A stretch of DNA of 64,000 nt from Planctomycetales bacterium 71-10 (GTDB lineage Bacteria; Planctomycetota; Planctomycetia; Isosphaerales; Isosphaeraceae), in NCBI GenBank assembly GCA_001898385.1, contig MKTT01000103.1:1-64000 (forward strand), read 5' to 3'. A program made the position numbers and the translations under genes. Of the stretch, positions 54,987 to 64,000 are shown in pieces; within the stretch, counting starts at the first letter, position 1, and each line of letters opens with the position of its first letter. The notes under the pieces were generated by a model that saw nothing but the letters and a program-made list of their open reading frames with translations, did no database searches and was not told the origin of the DNA.

Positions 54987-55029
54987 ATCCTCCCCGCGGC
55001 GGGCCGGGTCCGGCCGGGGAGGACGCGCC

Positions 55030-55059
55030 TTGACCGCGACCCCGAGGCGGTTCGACAAT
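55030..55059 (+). promoter_or_regulatory. Possible trpBA promoter
   Basis: TTGACC (55030-55035), 18 bases, GACAAT (55054-55059), 96 bases before the trpB ATG. No Trp-rich leader peptide or attenuator-like pair of hairpins is seen between promoter and gene. Confidence 0.5.
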
Positions 55060-55155
55060 GAACCCTCGGCCCCCGGACGCCGTCCATGAAGTGAAGTGTC
55101 GCCCCGCCGCGAGCCGGGGCCCTCGCCCTCGTCTCGACAGACCGAAGGATCGCGT

Positions 55156-56397
<1,242 letters not shown>

Positions 56398-56537
56398 CCG
56401 GACGGGACGAGCACGACAGGGCCGAGCCGACGCGGACGTCGGCCGGCGTCGCGAGGGGGTCCCGCCCGTCCCCCCCCGCGATCGGCACGACCACACGACC
56501 CGACGGGCCGCCTCGCGCACCGGCCGGCATCCCCCCC

Positions 56538-57362
56538 ATGAACCGCATCGACGCCCTCTTCGCCCGCCTGAAGTCCGAAGGCCGCCGCGCCCTCATGCCG
56601 TTCCTCACCGCCGGCGACCCCGACCTGGCGACCACCGCCGCCCTGATCCCCGAGCTGGTGCGCCGGGGGGCGGACCTGCTGGAGATCGGGGTCCCGTACT
56701 CCGACCCCGTCGCCGACGGCCCGGTCATCGCCGCCAGCTATCACCGGGCGCTGACGCAGGGGATCCGCGTCGCCCATATCTTCCAGACGCTCCGCACCCT
56801 GCGGGCCGAGGGGGACGCCGCGGTCCGCGAGACGCCGCTGATCTCGATGGTGTCGTTCTCGATCGTCAACAAGATGGGCGTCGACCGCTACCTGAACGAC
56901 GCCGCCACCGCCGGGCTCGACGGCCTGATCGTCCCCGACCTGCCGGTGGAGGAGTCGGCGAAGCTCCAGGAGAAGGCCACCCTCCGCGACCTGAAGCTGA
57001 TCCAGCTCATCACGCCGACCACCCCGCGCGCCCGGGCCGTCGAGATCGCCCGGCTGACGACCGGCTTCATCTACTACGTCTCCGTCGCCGGGATCACCGG
57101 CGAGCGCAAGGCCCTGCCGGAAGACCTGAAGGCGAACGTCGCCTGGCTGCGCACCCAGACCGACCTGCCGATCTGCATCGGCTTCGGCATCAGCTCGCCC
57201 GACCAGGTCCAGGAGCTGGCCGAGGTGGCCGACGGCCTGATCGTCGGCTCCGCCCTCGTCCGCCGCCTCGCCGACGCCGCCAACCGCCCCAAGGGGGACG
57301 TGGTGAAGGAGGTCGGCGACTTCATCGGCGAGCTGTCCGGCGCGCTCGCGCCAAAGGGCTGA
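56538..57362 (+). CDS. trpA: Tryptophan synthase alpha chain
   Basis: TrpA cleaves indole-3-glycerol phosphate to indole, passed to TrpB. The 274-residue product shows LMPFLTAGDPDLATTAALIP, LLEIGVPYSDPVADGPVIAA with the catalytic Glu and Asp, GLDGLIVPDLPVEESAKLQE, FIYYVSVAGITGERKALPED and CIGFGISSPDQVQELAEVAD with the phosphate-binding GS later (VGSALV). Complete and normal in length. The ATG at 56538 precedes the usual first helix. It ends seven bases before the end of the convergent DUF4276-like gene. Confidence 0.97.
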   Translation: MNRIDALFARLKSEGRRALMPFLTAGDPDLATTAALIPELVRRGADLLEIGVPYSDPVADGPVIAASYHRALTQGIRVAHIFQTLRTLRAEGDAAVRETPLISMVSFSIVNKMGVDRYLNDAATAGLDGLIVPDLPVEESAKLQEKATLRDLKLIQLITPTTPRARAVEIARLTTGFIYYVSVAGITGERKALPEDLKANVAWLRTQTDLPICIGFGISSPDQVQELAEVADGLIVGSALVRRLADAANRPKGDVVKEVGDFIGELSGALAPKG

Positions 57363-57369
57363 TCGCGGC

Positions 57370-57975
57370 TCAGGCGCGGAGCGACGCCGCCAGGGCCTCC
57401 AGCCGCACCATGGCCCGATCGAGGCTGGGCGAGCGTCTTCGGGCCGCGCCCGGATCCCAGACGTCGCGAACCCAGGGGCAAAGCCGGTCGTTGTAGCCGA
57501 GCCCCTGTCTCGCCTCCGTCCCCTTGCCGGGGACGAGGTCGAGGCGCACATCCTTGGGGGCGTGCTTCTCGGCGAGCCGGAGCAACTCCCGCTTGGGATC
57601 GGCCACGTCGTCGGGCTGGTGCGGAGCCTTCAGCGACTTGGTCCGGTTGAAGAGGGCCGACAGGCCCTCATGATCGGCGAGCAGCCAGGCTTCGATTTCA
57701 CGCACCGCGACGCGCAGGATCAGGCCGTCGGGCTGCGGCCTGCCGTCGAGCCAATCTCGGATCAAGCTCGACGGGCACGCGGCGGCGTCCAGGTCGGTCA
57801 GGACGACCACCGGGACGCGGGACGCCATCTCGCAGAAGTTCGGCATTCGGCTCCGGAGGTATCCGAAGCCGCGACGCCGCAGCAGTTGACCGATCGCGAC
57901 GCCGGAGTCCAGCAAGAGTCGCCGTCCGACGGCCTCGCTCAACTCGTCTTCCGTCGCCAGCGTGATCGCGGTCAT
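57370..57975 (-). CDS. DUF4276-like, Toprim-type partner of the ATPase
   Basis: This 201-residue soluble protein has conserved acidic positions in the order of a Toprim fold: Glu9/Glu11 on the first strand (TLATEDELSEAV), the DxD at 61-63 (VPVVVLTDLDAAAC), and REIEAWLLADHEGLSALFN (about 92-110). The last resembles DUF4276 proteins, which share an E-x-E-A-W-x-L-x-D stretch. A basic C-terminal half follows. Toprim folds cut or rejoin nucleic acid using these acids and metal. Its ATG overlaps the ATPase stop (ATGA), so translation is coupled. With an OLD/AbiL-like ATPase upstream, a nuclease effector is a fair guess but unproven. Family membership is by memory of motifs, not search. Confidence 0.72.
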   Translation of the reverse strand: MTAITLATEDELSEAVGRRLLLDSGVAIGQLLRRRGFGYLRSRMPNFCEMASRVPVVVLTDLDAAACPSSLIRDWLDGRPQPDGLILRVAVREIEAWLLADHEGLSALFNRTKSLKAPHQPDDVADPKRELLRLAEKHAPKDVRLDLVPGKGTEARQGLGYNDRLCPWVRDVWDPGAARRRSPSLDRAMVRLEALAASLRA

Positions 57976-59123
57976 AGGGGGAGCATCATCTGATTCGGAT
58001 TGACCGGACGCGCCTTGGGGAGGACGATCTCGGCCACGCTGAAGCCAGCCTTCAGCGAGGCTTTCTCATTCTCTTCCAGGGATCGCGCCTCCGAACCCTC
58101 GCGGCCGGCCTGGAGGAGGATCACCCCTCGTCCGTCGATGCCCGGGTTGCTGAGCAGGGCCTCGCTATGGGTGCTGATGATGATTTGACGCTTCCTCCCG
58201 CTCCTCCGGGAGACGCGAGCCATCATCGAGGGGATCTGTTCGACGATCGCGTCGTTCAAGGAAAGCTCGGGTTCCTCGAGGAGGAGCATCGAGTCGCCCT
58301 CGAGGAGGGTCCAGAGCAGGGCCACCAGCCGCAAGGTCCCGTCGGAGAAATGGACCTCCCTCTGCCACCCTGCCTTGGGCCGATAATGCTCGTACAGAGC
58401 CGAGAGATGCGGCTGCCCATGCTCGTCGCGCTCGAACTTGAGTTCGGCGAACTGCGGGACGGCATGCACCAGGACTTCCTGAATTCGTTTCAGCCGGGCG
58501 GTACGGGTCGTCTGCGGCGTGTTGGCGATCCTGTCGAGGAAACCCTGCCCGAACGGGTCGTCCTCCAGCCGAATCCCGCCGATCCGATCGCCGAACTTGA
58601 GGAGCTGTGGGACCAGGTGGAGATAGGTTACGGCTCCGAAGAAGGTGGCGATCTCGCGGAACGGGGCATTCACCTGGATCTGCTCCAGGGCGGTCTGGGT
58701 CAACCGTATCCGGTCCCGCTTGTCGCCGGCGTCGGGGCGAGACAAGAGGCAGATATCGTCCTTCCAGACCTCTTCCCTTGCGATCCGGGTCTCGTGCTTT
58801 CCGTGAGGCTCGGATTTGAATGCGAGGACGTATCTCCAGGTCGCCGAATCCGGGCCGGGCTCGGTCATGAGGACGTCGATGCAGACTTCCGGATTCGAAC
58901 GAGCGTGAAGGCAACGGAGCTTCTGGGTCCCGCCCCTGAGTTCCAGGGCCTTCTGGAGGCCACCGCCCTGCGGCTTGGCGACGTCTCGCAGGAAGCGAAA
59001 GACGTCGAGCAGATTCGACTTCCCGACCGCGTTGGCGCCGAGGACGTAAGTCGTATCGTGCAAGGGCACGTCGAGCGACCGAAAGTTCCGCCAGTTCTCC
59101 AGCCTGAGATGCGTTGCAATCAT
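57972..59123 (-). CDS. AAA_21/OLD-like ABC-type ATPase
   Basis: This 383-residue ATPase of the AAA_21/AAA_15 (OLD, SMC-like) kind has HLRLENWRNFRSLDVPLHDT, Walker A GANAVGKS (29-36), the signature-like SDGTLRLVALLWTLLEGD, Walker B MLLLEEPELSLND and the switch histidine in IIISTHSEALLS. It lacks a C-terminal Toprim domain, which is instead encoded by the overlapping next gene, so the pair resembles an OLD-family protein split in two. Base content is clearly lower in GC than the neighbours (35 of 60 in 58021-58080 against 50 of 60 in 59641-59700, counted by hand), consistent with transfer. No strong ribosome site is seen at the ATG at 59123. Confidence 0.88.
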   Translation of the reverse strand: MIATHLRLENWRNFRSLDVPLHDTTYVLGANAVGKSNLLDVFRFLRDVAKPQGGGLQKALELRGGTQKLRCLHARSNPEVCIDVLMTEPGPDSATWRYVLAFKSEPHGKHETRIAREEVWKDDICLLSRPDAGDKRDRIRLTQTALEQIQVNAPFREIATFFGAVTYLHLVPQLLKFGDRIGGIRLEDDPFGQGFLDRIANTPQTTRTARLKRIQEVLVHAVPQFAELKFERDEHGQPHLSALYEHYRPKAGWQREVHFSDGTLRLVALLWTLLEGDSMLLLEEPELSLNDAIVEQIPSMMARVSRRSGRKRQIIISTHSEALLSNPGIDGRGVILLQAGREGSEARSLEENEKASLKAGFSVAEIVLPKARPVNPNQMMLPL

Positions 59124-59372
59124 GTCGGGGCATCGCCGAGGGAATGACGTCGATGGAGCGGGTCGATCCGACCTGGACGACACCGTGAGTCGCTCGTCTC
59201 TTCTCGAACGCCTGGTCGAGTCTACTCGATCGGCCTTGAGGAGACGACGAGGAACGTTCGGGACCGCCTTTCCCCCCTTGCGACGCCTCGACCCTAGCGG
59301 CTAAGTTCGACGGACTCTCCCGTCGGATTGGTCAGGTGGAGCCGGGCTCGACGCATTTCGGAAGGCCGACGC

Positions 59373-60536
59373 ATGAAACGCTGCAAGATGCGGGTGGGGA
59401 TGGTCGGCGGGGGAGGGGGGAACAGCTTCTTCGGGGCCCCGCACCGCCGCGCGATCCTGATGGACAACTCGGCCGAGCTGACCGCCGGCGCGCTCCGCAG
59501 CGATCCGGCCGCGGCGCTCGCCTCGGCGGAGGAGCTGTTCTTCGAGCGGGGGTACGGCCATTGGGGCGACCTCGTCGCCGGCGAGGCCGCGCGGCCGGAA
59601 GGGGACCGGATCGACTACCTCACGATCGTCACCCCCAACGACGCCCACGCCGGCCCGGCCGAGGCCGCGGCGGGCGCCGGGATCGGCGTCCTCTGCGAGA
59701 AGCCGCTCACCACCACGCTCGACGAGGCCCGCAGGCTGCACGCGGCGGTCCAGGCGGCCGACGTCCCGTTCGTCGTCGCCCACACCTACACCGGCTACCC
59801 GATGGTCATGCTCGCGCGCCAGCTCGTGCGCGACGGCCTCATCGGCGAGGTCCGCAAGGTGGAGGCGTGGTATCCCCAGGGCTGGCTGGCCACCCGCCGC
59901 GAGGCCGAGGGGAGCAAGCAGGCGTCGTGGCGCACCGACCCGGCGCAGGCGGGGGCCTCGGGATGCGGCGGCGACATCGGCTCACACGCGTATGAGTTCA
60001 TCCGGTTCGTCGCCAGCCTACGCGCGGTGCGGGTCTCCGCGCGCATGAAGTCGGTCGTCCCCGGGCGGGCCCTGGACGACGACTTCGGCGTCTTCGCCGA
60101 GCTGGACAACGGCGCGATCGGCGTCGTGTCGGCGTCGCAGATCACCATCGGGGCCGAGAACGACAACGGGTTCCGCGTGATCGGCACGGCCGGGACGCTG
60201 CGATGGCGGCACACCCACTTCGCGCAGCTCGAACACTACGTCGTCGACCGGCCGGTCGCGATCTATCGCGCGGGGGTGGACTACGGCTACATCCCGGGCT
60301 CGATCCGGCCGTACCTGCGCATGCCCCAGGGCCACCCCGAGGGCTTCCACGAGGCGCTCGCCAACCTGCACCGGACGATCGAGTGGACCATCCGGGGCCG
60401 CCGCGGCGAGGAGGCCCCAAAGCCGTTCGACCACCCGGGGATCGTCGACGGCGTGGCCGTCATGGCGTTCCTGGAGGCGTCGGTCGCCAGCGCCCGCGAG
60501 GCCGGCGCGTGGGTCGACGTGCCGTTCAATGGCTGA
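59373..60536 (+). CDS. Gfo/Idh/MocA-family oxidoreductase
   Basis: An NAD(P)-dependent dehydrogenase, usually acting on sugars or inositols. The 387-residue product has an unusual glycine-rich nucleotide loop (VGMVGGGGGNSFFGAPHRRA), IDYLTIVTPNDAHAGPAEAA, the lysine motif VLCEKPLTTTLDEARRLHAA, GGDIGSHAYEFIRFVASLRA with the catalytic His region (D-x-x-x-H), and a C-terminal beta sheet. GGAAGG seven bases before the ATG fixes the start. nikR starts 13 bases beyond its stop. The substrate is unknown; a metal link is not implied by sequence. Confidence 0.93.
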   Translation: MKRCKMRVGMVGGGGGNSFFGAPHRRAILMDNSAELTAGALRSDPAAALASAEELFFERGYGHWGDLVAGEAARPEGDRIDYLTIVTPNDAHAGPAEAAAGAGIGVLCEKPLTTTLDEARRLHAAVQAADVPFVVAHTYTGYPMVMLARQLVRDGLIGEVRKVEAWYPQGWLATRREAEGSKQASWRTDPAQAGASGCGGDIGSHAYEFIRFVASLRAVRVSARMKSVVPGRALDDDFGVFAELDNGAIGVVSASQITIGAENDNGFRVIGTAGTLRWRHTHFAQLEHYVVDRPVAIYRAGVDYGYIPGSIRPYLRMPQGHPEGFHEALANLHRTIEWTIRGRRGEEAPKPFDHPGIVDGVAVMAFLEASVASAREAGAWVDVPFNG

Positions 60537-60549
60537 CGGAGGGCGTGCC

Positions 60550-61002
60550 GTGAAGGAGACCCTGGTCCGCTTCAGCGTGGCGATCGGCGGCGAGCTGCTG
60601 AGGCGGTTCGACGAGTATCGCGAGCGCCACAGCTACCCCAACCGGAGCGAGGCCGTCCGCGGGCTGATGCGCGACGCGCTGATCGACGAGGCGGTGGACG
60701 AGGAGGCGACCGACGCGATGGGCGTGGTGACGCTGATCTACGACCACCACGCGACCGGGATCGCCAGGCGGCTGACCGACGTCCAGCACGAGCACCTGGA
60801 CATGGTCGTGACCACGACCCACGTCCACCTGGACGCCGCCCGCTGCCTGGAGGTGGTGCTCGTGCGCGGCAAGGCCGCGGGGGTGCGTCGCCTGGCCGAC
60901 GACCTCATCGGCATCAAGGGGGTGGAGACCGGCCGCCTCGTGCTGGCCGCCGCCGGGCCGATCGTCAAGGCCCACGGCCATTCGCACCCGCATCCGCACT
61001 GA
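60550..61002 (+). CDS. nikR: Nickel-responsive regulator NikR
   Basis: A ribbon-helix-helix repressor that, with bound nickel, shuts off nickel uptake. The 150-residue product starts at GTG 60550 (VKETLVRFSVAIGGELLRRF), chosen for GGAGGG six bases upstream; an ATG at 60529 overlaps the previous stop. The DNA-binding part is about 1-48 (YPNRSEAVRGLMRDALID). The ACT-like nickel domain keeps all four ligands in E. coli spacing: His80, His91, His93 and Cys99 (QHEHLDMVVTTTHVHLDAAR, then C). A His-rich tail (HGHSHPHPH) may bind more metal. No nickel transporter is adjacent, but an Nramp-family metal transporter lies 0.8 kb on. Confidence 0.94.
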   Translation: MKETLVRFSVAIGGELLRRFDEYRERHSYPNRSEAVRGLMRDALIDEAVDEEATDAMGVVTLIYDHHATGIARRLTDVQHEHLDMVVTTTHVHLDAARCLEVVLVRGKAAGVRRLADDLIGIKGVETGRLVLAAAGPIVKAHGHSHPHPH

Positions 61003-61025
61003 GCGGGCGGGGCCGCAACGCCGAA

Positions 61026-61086
61026 AGGGCGACGCCCCCGTCGATCTCCGTGCGTCGGTGCGCCGGGATCGTCGGGGGCGCCGCCC
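61026..61086. terminator. Long imperfect hairpin between convergent genes
   Basis: AGGGCGACGCCCCCGTCGAT (from 61026) pairs, with few mismatches, with ATCGTCGGGGGCGCCGCCCT (to 61086) across about 20 bases. It sits between the 3' ends of nikR and the lipoprotein gene and can serve both. Confidence 0.6.
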
Positions 61087-61113
61087 TGTGCGGGCGACGG
61101 GGGATCGCCCGGA

Positions 61114-61563
61114 TCAGGGACGATTCCGCATCGGGTCCGCCTCGTCCGGCGTGGTGACGCTGTCCGGGCCGGGGCCGACGCCCGGGTTGGGCGGGGCGGG
61201 GACCTCGCTCAGCGGGCTGTCGTTCACGTTGGTCGGGTTGCCGAGGGCGTTCTGGGCCCCCGTCGGCATCCCGGCTCCGGGGCGCTGGGTCGTGATCGGC
61301 TCGGCGCTGCCGGGGACGTCCATGCCCATCTGGCGCATGCGGGCCCGCTGGGTGGCCGCCTGGGTGTTGGCCCAGGGGAACTCGGGGCCGCGGGAGAAGT
61401 ACTGGACGTCATCGTGCATGTACTTGCCGGACGGCAGGGTCATGCCGGCGTATTCCACCTGGCAGCCGACCGACGGCAACACGAAGCCCATCGCCAGCGC
61501 CGACCAGAGCGCCGCCCGTCGGCGCGTGGCTCCTCGCGGCGAACTCATGCCGGGCAACCCCAT
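61114..61563 (-). CDS. Planctomycete lipoprotein, 149 aa
   Basis: The product has a signal peptide (RRRAALWSALAMGFVLPSVG) ending at lipobox PSVGC, then a short conserved-looking block (VQYFSRGPEFPWANTQAATQ) and a low-complexity Pro/Asn/Gly tail. AAGGAGG nine bases before the ATG at 61563 is the strongest ribosome site noted nearby and fixes the start. It stands alone, between nikR and mntH. It probably lies on the outer face of a membrane; function unknown. The 283-bp gap upstream (61564-61846) shows no gene. Confidence 0.82.
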   Translation of the reverse strand: MGLPGMSSPRGATRRRAALWSALAMGFVLPSVGCQVEYAGMTLPSGKYMHDDVQYFSRGPEFPWANTQAATQRARMRQMGMDVPGSAEPITTQRPGAGMPTGAQNALGNPTNVNDSPLSEVPAPPNPGVGPGPDSVTTPDEADPMRNRP

Positions 61564-61846
61564 AGCTTCCACCCTCCTTGGCGTTCTCGGCCGGGCCGCC
61601 GGTCCATAGGTCCCCGGTGAAGGGGGGCGGCCCGCCGCGGGAGTCTGATCGGGAAAGAGCCCGGCGGCCGGATGCGATGACGCGGGCGAACCGCGGGGCG
61701 ACCGGCTCTCGGACGACCGCCCCGCGATGCTCGCGTCACGGCCGCCGGGCTTCTTGTTCGCTTACAGGATCGGCCGGGACGCCCGGTCAAGCCCAATGAA
61801 TCCGCCCGATCGGCCCGAAATCCCCCCGGACGCCCTTGACGCCCGC

Positions 61847-63814
61847 TCAGGCGTCGGGGCCGGCGGCCGGCCCCGGGCGGGCGATCAGCATGGGGACGTC
61901 CAGGCCGTGGCGGACGCGGTCGATGGTCTCGCCGTACAGCAGGTCGCGGACCCAGCCGTGGCCGTGCGAGCCCACCACCAGGATGTCCACCGGGCGTTCG
62001 CGAAGGTGGTCGATCAGGCTCCGGGCCGGGTCGGGGCCGTGGAGCAGGGCCGGGCTGGCGCGATAGCCCTGCTCGCCCAGCGCCCGGACCAGGCCGTCCA
62101 GGTATTCGGCGTCGGCCCCCGTTTCCAGGTCGGCCGTGTCCTCGCCGTGGAGGGCCGACAGGGGCGAATCGACGACGTGCAGCAGGACCAGCTCGCCCCC
62201 CGCCGCCCCCTGCGCGTGCGCCAGGCCGAGCGCCCGGTTCAGGATCTCGACGTCGGCCGCGGTGTGCTCCAGGGCCACGCCGATCCTCCCCAGCGCCCGG
62301 GGCCGCAGGGCCTCGGCCCAGTCCATCTCGGCCCGCGAGGGGGGCCGCCAGGCCGGCGACGGGGCGACGATCGGCTTGACCAGCACCCAGCCCAGGAGCC
62401 CCGCGACGGCCGCCGTCAGCCCCCAGAGCCCGGCGGCCACCGGCCAGGCCAGCGGGACCGGGCCCAGGCGGACGCCCGACTCGGCCGCCATCGCGATCCA
62501 TTCGGTGATCTGGTCGTACACGAGATAGCCGTTCAGGCCCACGATCACCGCCGCCACGACCCAGGCGAGGACCTGGCCCCACCAGGGGGTCGCGAACGCC
62601 CCCATGTTCCGCCGGTTGGACGTGAAGTGGATCAGCGGGATCACCGCGAACGAGAGTTGCAGGCTCAAGATCACCTGGCTGAGGATCAAGAGCCCCTGCG
62701 TCGACCCCTCGCCCACCATCGCGATCACCACGGCCGCCGGGATCAGGGCGATCATCCGCGTGACGAGCCGCCGCAGCCACGGCGCGATCCGCAGGTGGAG
62801 GTAGCCCTCCATCACGATCTGCCCGGCCAGCGTCCCCGTCAGGGTCGAACTCTGGCCGGCGCAGAGCAGGGCCACGCCGAACAGGATCGGCGCGCCGGCC
62901 CCGAGGAAGTCCGGCAGCAGCTCGTACGCCCGCTCGATCGTCGCCACTTCTCGGCCGTTGGCGTGGAAGACCGCCGCGCTCAGGACGAGGATCGCCGCGT
63001 TCACGAAGAACGCCGCGTTCAGGGCGACCGTGGAGTCGATCAGGTAGAACCGGCAGGCCGTGGCCTTGCTCCCGCGGTCGGCCCCGATCCGCCTCGTCTG
63101 CACCAGCGCCGAGTGCAGATAGAGGTTGTGGGGCATCACCGTCGCCCCCAGGATCCCGATCGCCACCACCAGCGAGCCCTCGGGCAGCGACGGCCTCAGC
63201 CCCGCCGCCATCGCCCCCAGGTCGGGCCGGGCCATGAAGACCTGGATCAGGAAGCACGCGCCGATCGTCGCCACCAGCGCCAGGATCACCGCCTCCATCT
63301 TCCGCATCCCCCAGCGCTGGAGGTACAGCAGGAGGAAGGTGTCGAACGCCGTCACGACGCAGCCCAGGAGCATCGGCATGTCGAACATCAGCTTCAGGGC
63401 GATGATCGTCCCCAGGATCTCGGCCAGGTCGGTCGCCGCGATGGCGATCTCGGCCAGGACCCAGAGGATCGCGTTGACCCTCGGCGAATACTCCGCCCGG
63501 CACGCCTGCGCCAGGTCGTGGCGCGTCACCACCCCCAGCCGAGCGGCCAGGGTCTGGAGCAACAGCGCCATCATGTTGGACATCAGCAGGACCCAGAGCA
63601 GGGCGTAGCCGAACCGGGCCCCGCCTTCCAGGTCGGTCGCCCAGTTCCCCGGGTCCATGTAGCCGACGCTCACCAGGTACGCCGGCCCCAGGAACGTGAA
63701 CAGCCGCCGGAATCGCCCGAACCGCCCGCCCCCCGTCGGCACGTCGACCGAGCCGTGAACCTCCTCCAGGGAACGACGATCCGACCCGGCATCCTCGACG
63801 ACGGCCATGTCCAT
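61847..63814 (-). CDS. mntH: Nramp divalent-metal transporter fused to UspA domain
   Basis: Proton-coupled manganese/iron importer of the Nramp family with an added stress domain, 655 residues. About 1-440 holds 11 or so helices, with the metal-site motifs SVGYMDPGNWATDLEGG (TM1) and GATVMPHNLYLHSALVQTRR (TM6). After a linker comes a universal-stress-protein domain (about 505-650): RIGVALEHTAADVEILNRAL, LVLLHVVDSPLSA, and the nucleotide loop VGSHGHGWVRDLLYG with the usual G-x(2)-G-x(9)-G pattern relaxed. The ATG at 63814 or 63808 starts it. Uptake may be tuned by nucleotide binding to the UspA part; that is inference. An inverted repeat lies upstream at 63947-63966. Confidence 0.93.
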   Translation of the reverse strand: MDMAVVEDAGSDRRSLEEVHGSVDVPTGGGRFGRFRRLFTFLGPAYLVSVGYMDPGNWATDLEGGARFGYALLWVLLMSNMMALLLQTLAARLGVVTRHDLAQACRAEYSPRVNAILWVLAEIAIAATDLAEILGTIIALKLMFDMPMLLGCVVTAFDTFLLLYLQRWGMRKMEAVILALVATIGACFLIQVFMARPDLGAMAAGLRPSLPEGSLVVAIGILGATVMPHNLYLHSALVQTRRIGADRGSKATACRFYLIDSTVALNAAFFVNAAILVLSAAVFHANGREVATIERAYELLPDFLGAGAPILFGVALLCAGQSSTLTGTLAGQIVMEGYLHLRIAPWLRRLVTRMIALIPAAVVIAMVGEGSTQGLLILSQVILSLQLSFAVIPLIHFTSNRRNMGAFATPWWGQVLAWVVAAVIVGLNGYLVYDQITEWIAMAAESGVRLGPVPLAWPVAAGLWGLTAAVAGLLGWVLVKPIVAPSPAWRPPSRAEMDWAEALRPRALGRIGVALEHTAADVEILNRALGLAHAQGAAGGELVLLHVVDSPLSALHGEDTADLETGADAEYLDGLVRALGEQGYRASPALLHGPDPARSLIDHLRERPVDILVVGSHGHGWVRDLLYGETIDRVRHGLDVPMLIARPGPAAGPDA

Positions 63815-63946
63815 CCTCGCTTCCCGCGCCGCCCCGATACGGCCCCTCGAAGGGCCAGACGGCGCATTATCCACGCTTCCGAGTTCATCCTTTTTTAACT
63901 CGGATTTCTGGGGTTTGCAAGGCGAGGTCGTGCCTAGCGAAAGTTG

Positions 63947-63966
63947 GATTTTGAGCAATCAAAATC
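63947..63966. promoter_or_regulatory. Inverted repeat upstream of mntH
   Basis: GATTTTGA, GCAA, TCAAAATC is a perfect 8-bp inverted repeat in an AT-rich patch 133 bases before the mntH start. It could be an operator for a metal regulator (MntR, Fur or NikR type) or the end of a gene beyond the window. None of the classic boxes matches. Confidence 0.35.
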
Positions 63967-64000
63967 GACGTGCGCGGCAGGGCCCGCCCGGGGCTCGCTC

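Noticed and set aside
54988..55023. Hairpin before trpB considered as a tryptophan attenuator
   Set aside because: It lies upstream of the predicted promoter and no Trp-rich leader peptide is present.

Overview
This is a very GC-rich bacterial chromosome segment. Its gene content points to a planctomycete, most likely of the Isosphaeraceae (Singulisphaera/Paludisphaera/Isosphaera-like); that placement is inferred from gene families, not from a 16S gene. The diagnostic families are two DUF1559 type-II-pseudopilin-like proteins each paired with a small lipoprotein, a PSD1 cytochrome (DUF1549/DUF1553) with a DUF1501 Tat protein, a PVC-type haem/beta-propeller protein, a DUF1080 protein, and an ECF sigma factor fused to a large exported region. 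No rRNA, CRISPR array, phage or transposase gene was seen. One tRNA, Leu(CAA), is present.

Layout, left to right. 1-3.4 kb: a truncated unknown gene diverges from a STAS-FHA-STAS protein. 3.4-4.3 kb: a non-coding patch full of palindromic repeats. 4.3-10 kb (minus strand): a translation/replication block read as trmL, then rplY-pth-rpsF-ssb-rplI-dnaB; rpsR is absent from its usual place. 10-11.4 kb: lipoprotein plus DUF1559. 11.7-20.8 kb (minus): tetR, membrane-fusion protein and two RND permeases, with a perfect 18-bp palindrome over the tetR start region. 21-25.4 kb: PSD1 cytochrome and DUF1501 protein. 25.8-28.5 kb: a PPOX-fold protein, a methyltransferase and two anchored unknown proteins. 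28.6-32.2 kb: a 1206-residue protein running ECF sigma factor, transmembrane helix, carboxypeptidase-regulatory-like repeats and a CGPC thioredoxin-like end. 32.6-36.8 kb: RluA-type pseudouridine synthase, an unknown protein, PP2C phosphatase and a XylR-like AraC regulator. 37-44 kb (plus): the second DUF1559/lipoprotein pair, a ceramidase-like protein, the PVC haem protein and a DUF1080 protein. 44-46 kb: groES-groEL. 47-55 kb: an orphan iron-type solute-binding protein, a small GTG-start protein, tRNA-Leu, a histidine kinase and an AsmA-like protein. 55-57.4 kb: trpB-trpA. 57.4-59.1 kb: a translationally coupled ATPase/DUF4276-like pair of visibly lower GC, the best candidate for an acquired defence-type system. 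59.4-64 kb: Gfo/Idh/MocA oxidoreductase, nikR, a lipoprotein and an Nramp-UspA fusion.

Two families of dispersed non-coding elements stand out. One is a MITE-like element of about 260 bp with near-19-bp terminal inverted repeats and internal palindromes. Its three copies all lie in divergent intergenic regions, each just upstream of a -35-like TTGAC box. The second is a diverged element of about 250-300 bp with three copies, recognisable by TCCGCGA, exactly 12 bases, then GATTTCAGG.
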